Source of the DNA: Haplosporangium gracile
Lineage: Eukaryota > Mortierellomycota > Mortierellomycetes > Mortierellales > Mortierellaceae
DNA: 25,938 nt
NCBI GenBank assembly: GCA_015499985.1
Contig: JAAAUF010000603.1
Span: 1 to 25,938 of the forward strand
Reading direction: 5' to 3'
A model generated the notes under the pieces. It ran no database searches. It had not been told where the DNA came from and was given only the letters and a program-made list of their open reading frames with translations. This document shows positions 1 through 10,217 of this stretch, one piece after another. How positions within the stretch are numbered: the first letter of the stretch is position 1; each line of letters starts with the position of its first letter. Position numbers and translations under genes: made by a program.

Positions 1-111
1 ACACACACGTCTCCACTCAATTACTCGCACCTGTACATTCCATTTTTTTTTCATACGCGAATAAACACCATCATCAGTATCATTAGACAACTTTCTTGTT
101 CCTTTTAAAAG

Positions 112-189
112 ATGCGTGCCTGCCTGTTGAATGCTTGCTTGCCACCCTTGGATCCATTGCCAATCCGTGCAGCAAGCCACCAGATCTGA
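112..189 (+). other. Upstream ORF (25 codons) in the Arp8 leader
   Basis: ATG 112 opens a 25-codon frame ending at TGA 187-189, ahead of the main start at 318. If transcription begins left of 112 it could reduce initiation at Arp8. The transcription start is unknown, so this is only a possibility. Confidence 0.25.
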
Positions 190-240
190 AATCCAAGACG
201 GGAAGCAGTCACTTCTCTCTCTCTCTTCTCGCTTTGAAAG

Positions 241-308
241 GTGAGTAGGGTGCGATTTTATTTGCTCACGACTCAAACAAACAACGTAATACCTATTTGA
301 ACAACCAG
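241..308 (+). other. Possible 5' UTR intron upstream of the Arp8 start
   Basis: A strong donor, AAAG/GTGAGT, sits at 241 and an acceptor, ACAACCAG, ends at 308, nine bases before the ATG at 318. The 68-base length is short but possible for this genome. Splicing here would not change the protein. Confidence 0.4.
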
Positions 309-317
309 CATCGAGCC

Positions 318-3300
318 ATGGAGGACGTCAACATGGAGGACGCTGGTCCACCGGTCAACGAGCAACATTCACAACAGCAGGGAGCATCATCCGAACAACT
401 GCTCCTTTCATCTTCACAAATAACTGCACAACAGGCCCCTCATCCAAGCACCGTGCCTGCTGTTCGTGAGCAACAGGACTCTGCCGACGCGGTTACACCT
501 TCCATCACAACCAACATGGCAGAGACAGCGAATGCTGATGTCGAGGTCGATCAGGGCCTTAACAGTAGTAAAGACACAAAGACTACAGCCCCTGCTGCAT
601 CAGAGTCTGCTCTCGTACCAGAGTCCTCAGCATTCAGCACCGATGCCGATACAATTGACAAGAGCGAGACAGGGGTCGCTACTGCTACTAATACTACGAC
701 AGCACAGGAGGATCAAAAGGACGAAGACTCAGCTATGGACGTCGATAGTGTCCCCCCTGTTGTTGCACCATCCGTCGCCGTTGATGCAGGAGCACAGGAC
801 CACCCTATGGATTCTCAGCCTGCTGGGGAAGCCTCCTCGACTTTCGCACAACCAACAACCTCCACCAATGGGGCAGTCGCAGGCGCAACCGAGACACAGT
901 CGACTGCAGAGCAAGGAAAGGCGTTAGAGACGAGTATAGTATCGACTTTGGCAACACCTGCAACCACTACCGAGACAACCAAGCTGGAGGGCAATGGAGA
1001 AGCTGCACCCGAGACAGTACCCGCCGATTCTTCCTCTTCAACATCGGCACCAACTAATACAGCAGCTGAAGGAGAGGCAGCAGTTTCAGTTACTACAGGA
1101 GAACAACCAGAAACTGCAACCGCAGAGTCACAAGCAGAGCCAGAGGCGCCGCCAGGACCACCGCCAAAACCAATCTACGTGCCTCAGTTCAAATTCACGA
1201 CTTTTGCACCTATGACACCTATCCCCGTTCGTAACATCACCAACACGTTCCAAAAGACTGACAAGAACTATGTTCTCAAGGAGCTGGCTGCCGGAAAGCA
1301 GAGACGTCGGAAACGTAAAGCAGAACAGGCGGACGACGAGGCAGGCGAGGCAAAACCTGAAGGCGAGGCACAAGAGAATGGAGCTGGCGCTACAGAAGGA
1401 GAATCGTCGACTACAGAAGGAGGGGAGTCGGGGATTCTGAAGAGGAAGCGCGGCGATGAGTTCTCGACGATTCGGAAAGGAATTTTTGCGGACGAGGATG
1501 GTAATGAGGAAGAGGAAGAGGACAAAGAGAATCAAGAGAACGGCGAGAATGGACCCAAGGATGCCGACGAGGATGATGACGAGGATGAGTTTAGCAGTGA
1601 CAGTGACTCTGAGGAGAGTGTCATGAACGAGATGGACGAGAACGGAGAGACCAGATCTGTAGGTTGCTAGCACCCTTGGACTGACTTTGACTGACTTGGA
1701 TGGCAGGAACGTTTTCGCAGTTGTACTCGTTTGTTCAGAGACTCACTCTCTCCCTCTTTTCCTTCTATTTCGCACGATACATAGTCGGCTGATATGGGCA
1801 AGAAGGTCATTGTTATTCATCCAGGATCAAGGTTTCTCAGGATCGGTCGCGCTTCAGATGCTTACCCTATTATTACACCACATTGCATTGCTCGCAGGAT
1901 CCGAGTCCCTCCGCCATCAGCAACCATCACGAATGGATCGACCAAGCCAGCTGCCGGATCAGAAGTCACCGCAGAGTCTCAGGGAGAAGGAGAAGTATCG
2001 ACTGCCGCAGGAGAAGAGACTACTGAAGCTGACCAAGAGAAGGATGAGGCCATGGATGTGGATGAAGACGACGACGACGACGACGAAGATTCTCCTCACA
2101 CCCCTGTGCCCGATGTAAGTCGACTCGCATTGGCTGGCTTTTGCTCAGTCTCTCTGGCAGTATGGCATGCTTATTATTAACGCCACCAATTTGTTCTTGC
2201 ATACGCTCCTCAGGCGGTAAATGACAGGTTCCTTCAGGAAATCGAGTACGATTTGAAGATGAGGATGAAGGCTGCCAAGCGCAAGCCCGTCAATAATGCA
2301 AAGACGCAGGTTCGATCTTTTAACACATCCACACGGCCCGAGCGCATTCTCGACCATAACGATCCCTACAAGGTCGAATGGACTGACCCAGCAGCCGAGG
2401 GTGAATACATCATCGGCCAAAAGGTACCTTATTGTTTTGCACCTACATCAACACCAATTTTTGTGGTAAAAGTACCTATCGTCAGTATCGTTGCTAACAA
2501 CGGGGACATTCTCCTTCTCTTCCCTTGTAGGCATTGAATCTACCACAAGGAAAGCATCATAACTTTAAGCTCTTTTGGCCTATTGTTGGCGGAAAGTTGA
2601 ACGAGACCGACTATGTAACTCCAAGGGTGGTCGTCTCGGATATGGAGACCATCTGGACAAAAGTCATCCACGAGGATCTTGGGATCGAACCCAAGCAGTT
2701 CAGGGTAAGCTATACTTGAATGAGCTGTCTTCTTTTAGAAAGTCCAACGAGCATATGGCGAGTGAGAATCTAACGCTGCTTTTCTTTACTTCTGCTAAAT
2801 TAGAAACACTATGCGTTGCTTGTTATTCCGGATCATTACAATAAGGTCTACGTGACTGAGCTGATTGGGATGCTGCTAAAGTCGATGCAGTTCCGAGGAG
2901 TCATGGTCCAGCAAGAGTCTGTCTGTGCGTCCTTTGGAGCTGGAGTGTCTGCGGCATGTGTGGTCGATATTGGAGCAGAAGTCACCAAGATTGCCTGTGT
3001 CGAGGATGGGATCTGCATCCCCAACTCTAGAGCTGTTTTGAAATACGGTGGTGACGACATTACGCGGTGTTTTGCGGCACTCGTCAACCGAACAGGATTC
3101 CCATACCAGGAACTGGATCTGTCGCAGACGTATGACTGGAGGCTTATGGAGGAGTTGAAGGAGAAGTGGTGTACGATGAACGAGGCTGATTTGACAGTTC
3201 AGGTCTATAGCTTCTTTGTGAGGCGGCCGGAGAAGCAAACGGAAAAGTATCAAGTCAAGGTCTATGACGAAGTCGCCCTTTCCCCCATGGTAACGTCCAC

Positions 3301-4425
3301 AAGCATTTTGTTTGGCTGCATCCTTGTGATTCCAAAACTACTGACCATTCAAGTCTAACATGTCACTGCTATGTCCTATAATCCGGCATATAGTGCTTGT
3401 TCTTCCCAGGAGTTATTCGGAGGTGGATCGAGGAGCGTGAAACCAAGTCCACATTCACGAAGCTCATCAACCATGAAGATATCAACGATGAGGATGCGCC
3501 ACCCGTAAGTTTCTTGGCCTTGAGGTGTCAGGGCTTAATTGCTGTGCACTCCGTAATATGGCATTTTAACATTCTCTTCCCTCTTTATGTTGTAGATTGC
3601 GCTTATGAATCAGGCATCTAAGAAGAGCACGGCGGCGGCGGCGGCGGCTGCTGCTGCAGCAGCAAGGGCAGGAACACCGTCACTGACAGCACCAGGAGAG
3701 GAGAACGCCCAAACCAGTCAGGCAGCAACGCCTACTGCGACCCCAGCGCAGACCCCAGTACCTTCAGCACTTGTGACGGCGTCAACACCAGCGCCAGGAG
3801 TCGGTACGCCAGCCCCCGCTGCAGCGGCATCAGCTATTATAGTGCCAGCAGAACCACTGGTAATTCCATTTGCAATGGAGCCCTCTGTCAGGACGACAGA
3901 CAAGGCATGGGAGACGGCTGGAGTGATTGGCAAGGACCACTTTTCGAGTCTTGTGGCTCTGGATGTTGTTGTTGCCCAGTGCATCTCGAACTGTGGTAGT
4001 GAGGAGCGGTCCAAGAAGTTGTATGGGAGTATTATCCTTGTCGGTGGAGGTGGTATGATCCAAGGTTTTGACCGGGTCTTGGAGGATCGGTAAGAATAGA
4101 TGCGCTTTTTATTGGATATCTTGTTGTTGTCCTTTTTCCTATCGTCGTTCTGATAACCTATTTTTTTTTTTTTTACAATTTTGTGCGTGCTGAATGGCAT
4201 AGATTGTTCCAAGCACTACCAGCAACGTTGACGACGGTGGAAAAGGTGGAGGTGTTGCCTGCACCGCGCGAGATGGATCCTCGATTGTTGGTGTGGAAGG
4301 GCGGTTCAGTCCTTGGCAAGCTGGATTCTGCCAGGGAGCTGTGGATAAAGCCATTGGAATGGGAGCTTTTGGGACGCAAGGTCCTCCGGGACAAGGCCCT
4401 CTTTGTTTGGAGCAGCAAGGACTAG
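318..4425 (+). CDS. ARP8: Actin-related protein 8 (Arp8), INO80 complex subunit, 8 exons
   Basis: Nuclear actin-related protein; family knowledge places Arp8 in the INO80 remodeller, where it helps bind nucleosomes and linker DNA. Proposed exons: 318-1658, 1785-2114, 2214-2423, 2531-2704, 2804-3289, 3394-3504, 3596-4089, 4203-4425, about 1122 residues. The actin fold starts near residue 451 (KKVIVIHPGSRFLRIGRAS) and shows QESVCASFGAG, VVDIGAEVTKIACVEDG, YGGDDITRCF, ILVGGGGM and MDPRLLVWKGGSVLG, all matching Arp8. Residues 1-447 are acidic and Ser/Thr/Glu-rich, with basic clusters at about 327-334 and 375-378 (possible NLS) and a segment at about 292-325 (FTTFAPMTP...KTDKNY) resembling the N-terminal motif of fungal Arp8. 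The start is ATG 318 (GAGCCATGG); the ORF opens earlier only through TTG. The 318-1670 ORF could be a separate gene with Arp8 starting at 1794, but the 1659-1784 intron is in frame and has a pyrimidine-rich 3' end. Residues about 897-968 are a low-complexity insert. Confidence 0.85.
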
Positions 4426-4470
4426 ACACAATACAAAGCTTTTTTTTTTCTTTTTCTTCTTTTGCTTATT

Positions 4471-4476
4471 AATAAA
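4471..4476 (+). terminator. Polyadenylation signal of Arp8
   Basis: AATAAA lies 46 bases after the Arp8 stop codon, following a T-rich tract, a usual arrangement for a fungal 3' end. Confidence 0.5.
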
Positions 4477-5141
4477 ACTATCGTTGCTCTTTCAAGTCGT
4501 CTTCCATAGAAGGTGCTACAGGTTGACGTTGGAGAGAAAAAGAGGGGAGGGTGGTTGTGTGATTCCTGAACGCGTCTTGGACGGGAGAGAGTGACACTGT
4601 CTTGACTTTGAGGCGTTCTCTGTTCAGGAACCATGTCTCTTAGTCATCTCCACACCTACACCGTACCCACACACTCACCCGAGTCTTGTTCTATGTACCT
4701 CTTTCTTTATCTCCTCCTTCTCTCTTGTCTCTTTTTGCGCTTTCCATAGTTCAAACACTTGTGCGTCCAGACCGACCTGACAGAAAGTCAAATTTGTAGA
4801 CACAATACTACTTTCCCATGAGTCTATCGAGAAATCTAAAATCTGTGTGTGTGTGTGTGTGTGTGTGTGATGTCTCTCCTGCTTTCCCTCCTCCCTTTGT
4901 TTGTTCTTCCACCCTTCCTTCCTCTCCTCCCATGCAAGTCGATCGATCCTTGAGAATCCTCAATATGGATCAGTCGACGTGGTGTCTCTCATGTCTTGCG
5001 TCTTGTGCCTTGTGCCTTGTGCCTTTGTGTGTTTGTACGATGGTGTATGTAGACGAAATGAAATGAAATATCGATTTGTGTAAATTGGATATGGAGGCGT
5101 TGTTTTGAGGGTAGAAGATGAGTCACGGTGTCGCGGTGTGA
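4477..5141. other. Intergenic region with no supported gene
   Basis: T- and CT-rich sequence between the Arp8 3' end and the small spliced gene. It holds the TG microsatellite. Open frames here are short, low in complexity and lack plausible splice partners. Confidence 0.5.
4844..4869. repeat. (TG)13 microsatellite
   Basis: Thirteen uninterrupted TG dinucleotides, 0.4 kb downstream of Arp8. Confidence 0.95.
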
Positions 5142-5207
5142 GAAAAAGTAAAAAAAAACAAAGTCTCTAGCCCACAAAGTAAAGAGACTAGATCCTTCCC
5201 AAGTCAA

Positions 5208-5774
5208 ATGGTTGAAAGAGCAAGTTCTTTTTTACCTCGCAACGCGTTCGCAGCTTGGAACGCACTTCCCGACACTTTCAAACGCATTGTTAAGGAAGGC
5301 AAAGTAAAACGGTAAAGATGCTCTTGTTCATGACGTGATTCTCGTCAACCCTACCTTTGACCCTCTCTATCGTCATTTTTTTCTTTCTATTTTTGCAGCA
5401 TAGGCCAAGACCCTTTTTTTCAGGGTTCAGTAAGGAGGCTGTGGAGTGAACAAGCAGGCATTGTCACCTGTCCTGACGATATCTTCGACGCTGTTGCCAA
5501 TCCAGTCTCTCCTCTGCACATCCGAGCCCAGGTAAGAAGTGTGATTGTTACGGTCCTTTCCCTCGTTTCATTGACGTATGTCTTCCTATCCACCCGCCCA
5601 GTCGCATTCGTTCATTCCCCGTCAACATCCAAAAAATGACAACAGCTAGTTCGTTTCCTTGTTCGTTTCGTACGGCTTATGCTAATAACTGACTGATTGA
5701 CTATCCACGTACACATATACATATAGACGCAACATGAAGGTGCAAGAAAAAGTTCTCCATCGGCCAACAAATGA
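5208..5774 (+). CDS. Small hypothetical protein, three exons, about 94 aa
   Basis: Not recognised. Exons 5208-5311, 5399-5531 and 5727-5774 join in frame. The first intron (5312-5398) is phase 2, with donor GGTAAAG and acceptor ATTTTTGCAG; the second (5532-5726) is phase 0, with donor CAGGTAAG, a GCTAATAACTGAC branch-point-like motif near 5681 and acceptor ACATATAG. Translation begins MVERASSFLPRNAFAAWNAL and continues through KRIVKEG, QGSVRRLWSEQAG and PDDIFDAVANPVSPLHIRAQ, which has normal protein composition. No signal peptide or membrane segment is visible. A stop at 5139-5141 bounds the frame upstream, and ATG 5208 is the first start. Another acceptor at 5601 would give a different short C-terminus (SHSFIPRQ...). 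The WNALP stretch faintly recalls the ends of non-LTR retrotransposon reverse transcriptases, so a domesticated or relic fragment is an alternative. The gene is inferred from splice logic alone. Confidence 0.45.
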
Positions 5775-6885
5775 TTCGAGCGAAAACTAAGAGGATAGAG
5801 GATAAGTAGAAAAAAAAATTCGCCATCGTCCCGCGGTGCTTCGGCAATATCGCTCTGTTCGACGAAAGGATTAGTTCACCGCCAACTAACGGCTGCACCC
5901 TTGCACTATAGGTTAATTTGGATTCGCATATTTTTTTTTTTTTTGTCATTAGCGTAGAAGTGTAATAATGTCAAAAGAACATTGCGAAGGCATCTAGCGC
6001 CAAAATATGAGCGAAACTTTGTGAGAGAGTGTAAGACGAGAGTGGGGTGTCATTTTAGCGCTTTTGGGCCCTGAGAGCTCAGAGTGGTCCCCTCATTCCT
6101 GTGCTCCTTTTTCCCTCCTGTTTTTTTTTTATTAGTCTTTCTCAAATCTGGACTCCTCCTTCTTGCCGTTACCGTTATTCGGATTGATTTTTTTTTTTGG
6201 ATTGTTTTGTTGCGCTCTCAAACAGCCTTTTGCCTTTTTGTTTGTTTGAAGGGGGGGGGAGAGGAGGTGGAAGGAAAGGCAAGGAAAGACCCGATTTTGT
6301 CAATCCACAAAGACAAAAGAACCACAAAATGGTGAAGAATAGATATCTATACCTGCAAAGCTTGCTTCTCTCGCTACGTTCCTTACAAGCGTTTCTGCGG
6401 TTCGTCGTTTCTTGTGAACCACACACATATATACTCATAGACATATTTGTCTCGTGCAACTGCAAAAAGGCTGTATCTTGTTTTCAAATATTTATCTTTT
6501 TATTTTGGAGCAAGCAAAATCAATGGAAGAGAGTGAAGGAAACAAAACCTTCTTCTGCACTCCAATATCAAATGTCTAGAAAGGCAAACAATAAAATGGT
6601 TGCACGAATGGGTGTTGTTGTTGTTGTATGTATGTACAGGGTGAATTGTGGTGGTGGTGGTGTTTGTTGTACTTCTCCACATGTCAAAGCATCTGTGAGC
6701 AGAGTGCATTGGACAGACGAGAGAAGAAGAATAAGCGGTGTTGTTGTCAAAGTAATGGGTCGTTAAAGCTGATGTACACGGGGAAGGTAAGGTAAGGGTA
6801 ATAGTAGCAAATGCAAAAGAAACAACAGAAGCAAAAGTATGAAGAAAATGGTTGGAGTCAAGGAGAGGAAGAAGGGGCGCGTCGT
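5775..6885. other. Intergenic region with no supported gene
   Basis: About 1.1 kb rich in homopolymer T/A runs and G-rich patches (for example near 6250). The plus frame 6197-6766 reads as low-complexity and Cys/Val-rich sequence without a family match. Part of this region is probably the 3' UTR of the minus-strand secreted protein gene. Confidence 0.5.
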
Positions 6886-7809
6886 TTAGACTTGATAGAC
6901 TGGGGGGTCATCCTCATACTCGTCTTGGACCTCGTCCTGGCGGTCCTCGAACTGGGCCAGGTTGACGATGGGCCACTGGAGCATCTCCTCCTCAGTGTAC
7001 TCGGGGTCAAGACGACGAAGATGCTGTCTCCTTCCGAGCTTAACATCAACAGCGGATGAGGCCTGAACCTCCTTGAAATCATCAGCGTACAGGTCAAAGG
7101 CAGAAGGGTTGTTGACCCCTTCTTCTGATTCTGCGACGGCAATGGCCTCCTGGGGCTCCACCGCTACCTTCTCCTGGCTCGAAGAGGCAGCGACAACAAG
7201 GGGCGCTTCTGCAACAGCGGCCTTGTTGTTAGAAGAAATAGAAGCAGCATCCAACTCGGCCTCGGCCATCCAGAGACCCATGGACTCTTCCTGGCGTCTC
7301 CTAATAGTTTCAGGATCTTGAGCGAGCTGCTCCTCTTCTTCATTGTCCAACAGCTGGTCACGGTCTTGTTCGACCTTCTCGAGTTCGTCCTGCTCTTGGG
7401 CAAGACGGGCCATGGCCTCTGTTTCACGGTCGCGGAAGAGTTGCTCCTGTTGTTCGGTGTGGCGGATCAGGCGTTCGTAGGGAGTTGAGGACTCACTGCT
7501 GCTGCTGCCAGCTGCTGTAAGGTCGACATGGATGGTGATTGGGCGGGAGACAGTGCGGAAGGGGGTTGAAGAAGAAGAAGAGTCGGCAGTGTTGGGTTCT
7601 ATTGAACGAGCGTTGATAGCATTGTTGTTGTTGGCGGTGTCCTTGAACTCGGAGGGTATTGAGGATGTGGTTACTGAAGAGGAGCGGGGTGTGGAGATGG
7701 GGAGGGCGCTAGTGGGTGTGTAGGCTGAAAGGGCCAAGAGGCAGACAAAGGCTGAAGGAGTGAAGAGAGTCTTTATCGACAATACAGGTGGGGGGTTTGT
7801 TCTTGTCAT
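6886..7809 (-). CDS. Secreted acidic Ser/Glu-rich protein, unknown function (307 aa)
   Basis: Not recognised as any family. A single exon runs from ATG 7809 (context CACAATGA) to TAA 6888-6886. Residues 1-36 look like a secretory signal: an N-terminal stretch with Arg and Lys, then the hydrophobic core FVCLLALSAY and a probable cleavage after TSA in TPTSALPIS. The mature part has Ser/Thr-rich linkers (SSSSST, SSSSESST), then a highly charged, probably coiled-coil stretch (RLIRHTEQQEQLFRDRETE through NEEEEQLAQDPETIRRRQEE), and an acidic tail ending DDPPVYQV. The dibasic site in LGRRQHLRRLDPEY could be cut by a Kex2-type protease. There is no GPI signal, and no Cys is seen in the mature part. 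The frame stays open upstream to 8256, but that part is repeat-encoded and spans the TATA box, so the 7809 start is preferred. It is divergent from and isolated between its neighbours; function cannot be inferred. Confidence 0.75.
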   Translation of the reverse strand: MTRTNPPPVLSIKTLFTPSAFVCLLALSAYTPTSALPISTPRSSSVTTSSIPSEFKDTANNNNAINARSIEPNTADSSSSSTPFRTVSRPITIHVDLTAAGSSSSESSTPYERLIRHTEQQEQLFRDRETEAMARLAQEQDELEKVEQDRDQLLDNEEEEQLAQDPETIRRRQEESMGLWMAEAELDAASISSNNKAAVAEAPLVVAASSSQEKVAVEPQEAIAVAESEEGVNNPSAFDLYADDFKEVQASSAVDVKLGRRQHLRRLDPEYTEEEMLQWPIVNLAQFEDRQDEVQDEYEDDPPVYQV

Positions 7810-7920
7810 TGTGAAGTGGGGTGTTGTTGTAGTAAGAGATGAAGAGAGAGAGTGATAGAGAGTGGAAGTCGTGGAAGTGAGAGACTGAGAGTCGAGTGGG
7901 TAAAGTGTGCGAGAGTAAGA

Positions 7921-8028
7921 GTAAGAGAGTAAGAGAGTAAGAGAGTAAGAGAGTAAGAGAGTAAGAGAGTAAGAGAGTATAAGAGTATGAGTAAAAGAGT
8001 ATGAGAGTACGAGAGTGAGAGAGTAAGT
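7921..8028. repeat. Octamer minisatellite GTAAGAGA
   Basis: Seven perfect head-to-tail copies at 7921-7976, followed by diverged copies to about 8028. It lies between the TATA box and the ATG of the minus-strand gene, so it should be transcribed as a TCTCTTAC-rich leader. Confidence 0.95.
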
Positions 8029-8110
8029 GTTCGTTGCAGAGAGGGTATTAGAAAGGACGACAAAGAAAAAAAAAAGAAGTATGAGAGAAAAAGAGTAAAA
8101 CGAAGTGAAG

Positions 8111-8118
8111 TATTTATA
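8111..8118 (-). promoter_or_regulatory. TATA box of the secreted-protein gene
   Basis: TATAAATA on the minus strand, about 300 bases before the ATG at 7809. No ATG was found on this strand between the two, which supports 7809 as the first start in the message. Confidence 0.5.
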
Positions 8119-8954
8119 TGAGGAAATGAATGAACTGCTCAATGGGCTATTCAATGCTCTCTTGACTAATGTAAATGTAGTGCAATATGTTAAAAAAGGG
8201 CGCTTTGCTAGTGTGTAGACTAAGGACTGGATTAGCGAGTGGATGCAGTGCATCACTTATTAGCCATTTTGTAATGCAGTACATGTAATGGATAATGGGA
8301 CAATGGGACAATGGAATACAACATCGCTTGGCTCATCGAATCGCTCTGTCTAAGAAATCCACAGCTGGGATTGGTTCGCTCTCTGTTGCTTGCTGTTGCT
8401 CCATGCAGTCTTCTGCCCCAGCCAATTTATCTTTTTTATTACCTCCGTATTATTAGAGAGAAAGGAAGGAAGGGTCATGAAACCCTATATCTATCGATGT
8501 GGTGCAACTCACTCTCGTTTGTTTGTCTTTTCTTCCGCCTCTGTGTTTTGGCACGGCCCGATTCGTCCTATGGAAGGGAAACGAGACGTTTACCGAGGAT
8601 AACACCGCAGGGCAATACATGTATGTATGTATCCTCTTCTCTCTGACAATCAATCCACTCATCAACACGCTGAGCATATGGCATGGCCAAGAATAACAAG
8701 AAGGGGAGCCCGGATGGCTATTTTCTTTTTCTTCTTCTTCTTCTTCTATAGGCATCTTTGTCTACTATCCCCCTCCCCCCCGTACCTGAATTCAGTCTCC
8801 ATATCATGGTTTTCATCATCATCCATTGTCTTTAACAAGGACAGAAATAAAAATCGTTGTTACTGTCTCGGAGAAAGAAGTGTGTGAATGGCAAACATAA
8901 AGAAGGGTCTGAAAGCTACTTCTTGTATATGCCTCGAGTGCAACTGCATTTAAA

Positions 8955-8958
<4 letters not shown>

Positions 8959-8996
<38 letters not shown>
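8959..8996. repeat. (TC)19 microsatellite
   Basis: Nineteen uninterrupted TC units, with the complementary (GA)19 at 9275. Confidence 0.95.
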
Positions 8997-8997
<1 letters not shown>

Positions 8998-9272
8998 ACA
9001 TTGGATTATAGTCATGTTCCTCATTTTTCTCTGCCGCTTCCCACTCTGTTCCCAATGGAACAATCTTGAAAAACAAAAATTGATGTATGTCATTCTTTAA
9101 CACTGAGTACATTACTAAGAGGGCGAACAAAAAACAGTTCTTCGTTCACCCCTGTCTCGTCATGTCCGTTTTGCTTTTGCCCCGCCTAATAAACTGTCGT
9201 CTTCTGCCTCATCCTTTGTTTTCGTTTCCGTTTGCCTTTTTTTTTTGGCCAATAAATTTTGCCGGACATTGA

Positions 9273-9274
<2 letters not shown>

Positions 9275-9312
<38 letters not shown>
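9275..9312. repeat. (GA)19 microsatellite
   Basis: Nineteen uninterrupted GA units. Relative to the TC tract at 8959 this is an inverted copy of the same length, 278 bases away. Confidence 0.95.
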
Positions 9313-9318
<6 letters not shown>

Positions 9319-10187
9319 AAGCGTAAAAATAAAGAGGCGGATGAGAAGCAAAACGACTATCAGTCATTGGTTTTTTTCTCTCTCACCTTTTCGAACAACA
9401 GGGGCGCCGACTAAACCAAGTGGAAAAGTTTGCCCACTTGATTAGCAACGCGGCGCGCACGCGGCGCGAGCAGATAAAAACTCTCCGAATTGAAAACATA
9501 TAGCAAGCAGCCAGCAGCCAAGTGCTTCGTTCATGTTCAACGCGACCAAAAAAAAGATGAAGAAAAAGAAGACAAGATCTACAAATGCAGATGGCAATGA
9601 GTGAATTTCATTGAGCAGAACACTCGTAAGAGTGAAGATTATCTCTTGTTTAGACGTTGTAGGACAAAAACCGAGATGACATACATATCCAACTAACGAA
9701 GCATGCAAGAGGGAGTAAAATGAGAGCTGCTGCCATTTGTCCAAGAGAGCTTTTACCCATCCGAATCGTATTTTCCTGTTTTTCTGTACCTTTGACCCAG
9801 TTGTGCCCTGTTGTCCACTCCCATGGACTACCCTCGCTTACGAATTGTACTCGTCCTTCTTCCACTTCTTATTTCCAACAGATCAGTGATTATGCCTGTC
9901 CCTCCCACTGCGTCAGTCATCCTGCAACGGTCCATGATCGAAGATTTAAATTTATTTTATGCCCTTTTTCCTTACTTTATGTCATCTCCCTCCTCTCCTT
10001 CTGGGCAGGGAAGGAAAAGAAGGAAAAGAAGGAAATAAACAAAAGTGGAAAACGGCTATTTGCATAAACAAATACACAAACAAAAGAAAAAAGTCATCAC
10101 TGACGTCCTTATTCAGCAAGAACACGACAGCAATTAGTCTACTGTAGCATAAAAGAAGGCTCACTCACTTTCTTTGTCATCATCGTT

Positions 10188-10217
10188 GTCATTGTCATAG
10201 TCATAGTCATTGTCATT
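10188..10217. repeat. Hexamer tandem array GTCATT/GTCATA
   Basis: Five contiguous hexamers (T, A, A, T, T at the last base), with related TCATCATCG sequence just upstream. Confidence 0.85.

Larger units (their letters stand above)
8121..10140. other. Intergenic region with no supported gene
   Basis: Two kilobases of mixed sequence with T-rich, TTC- and dinucleotide repeats. Frames such as 8311-8646 (+) and 9720-10067 (+) have unlikely compositions, no recognisable motif and no coherent splicing. The (TC)19/(GA)19 pair lies here. Confidence 0.5.

Noticed and set aside
1128..1673. 181-residue minus-strand ORF
   Set aside because: Antisense of the low-complexity acidic first exon of Arp8; the Leu/Val/Phe-rich product follows from Glu/Lys/Asp codons on the other strand.
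3401..3409. Alternative Arp8 acceptor TTCCCAG ending at 3409
   Set aside because: It shifts the frame and loses the conserved SPM-LFFP continuity that the CATATAG acceptor at 3393 preserves.
6197..6766. 189-residue plus-strand ORF
   Set aside because: Low-complexity G- and T-rich repeats (GGGGRGGGR, VVVVC), no family resemblance and no plausible neighbours; likely the 3' flank of the minus gene.
7810..8256. N-terminal extension of the minus-strand secreted protein to a 456-residue product
   Set aside because: The added part is encoded by the octamer repeat and T-rich DNA, spans a TATA box, and would bury a good signal peptide in the middle of the protein.
9720..10067. 115-residue plus-strand ORF
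   Set aside because: Irregular composition, a Lys-rich end made by AAG repeats, and no motif or splice support.
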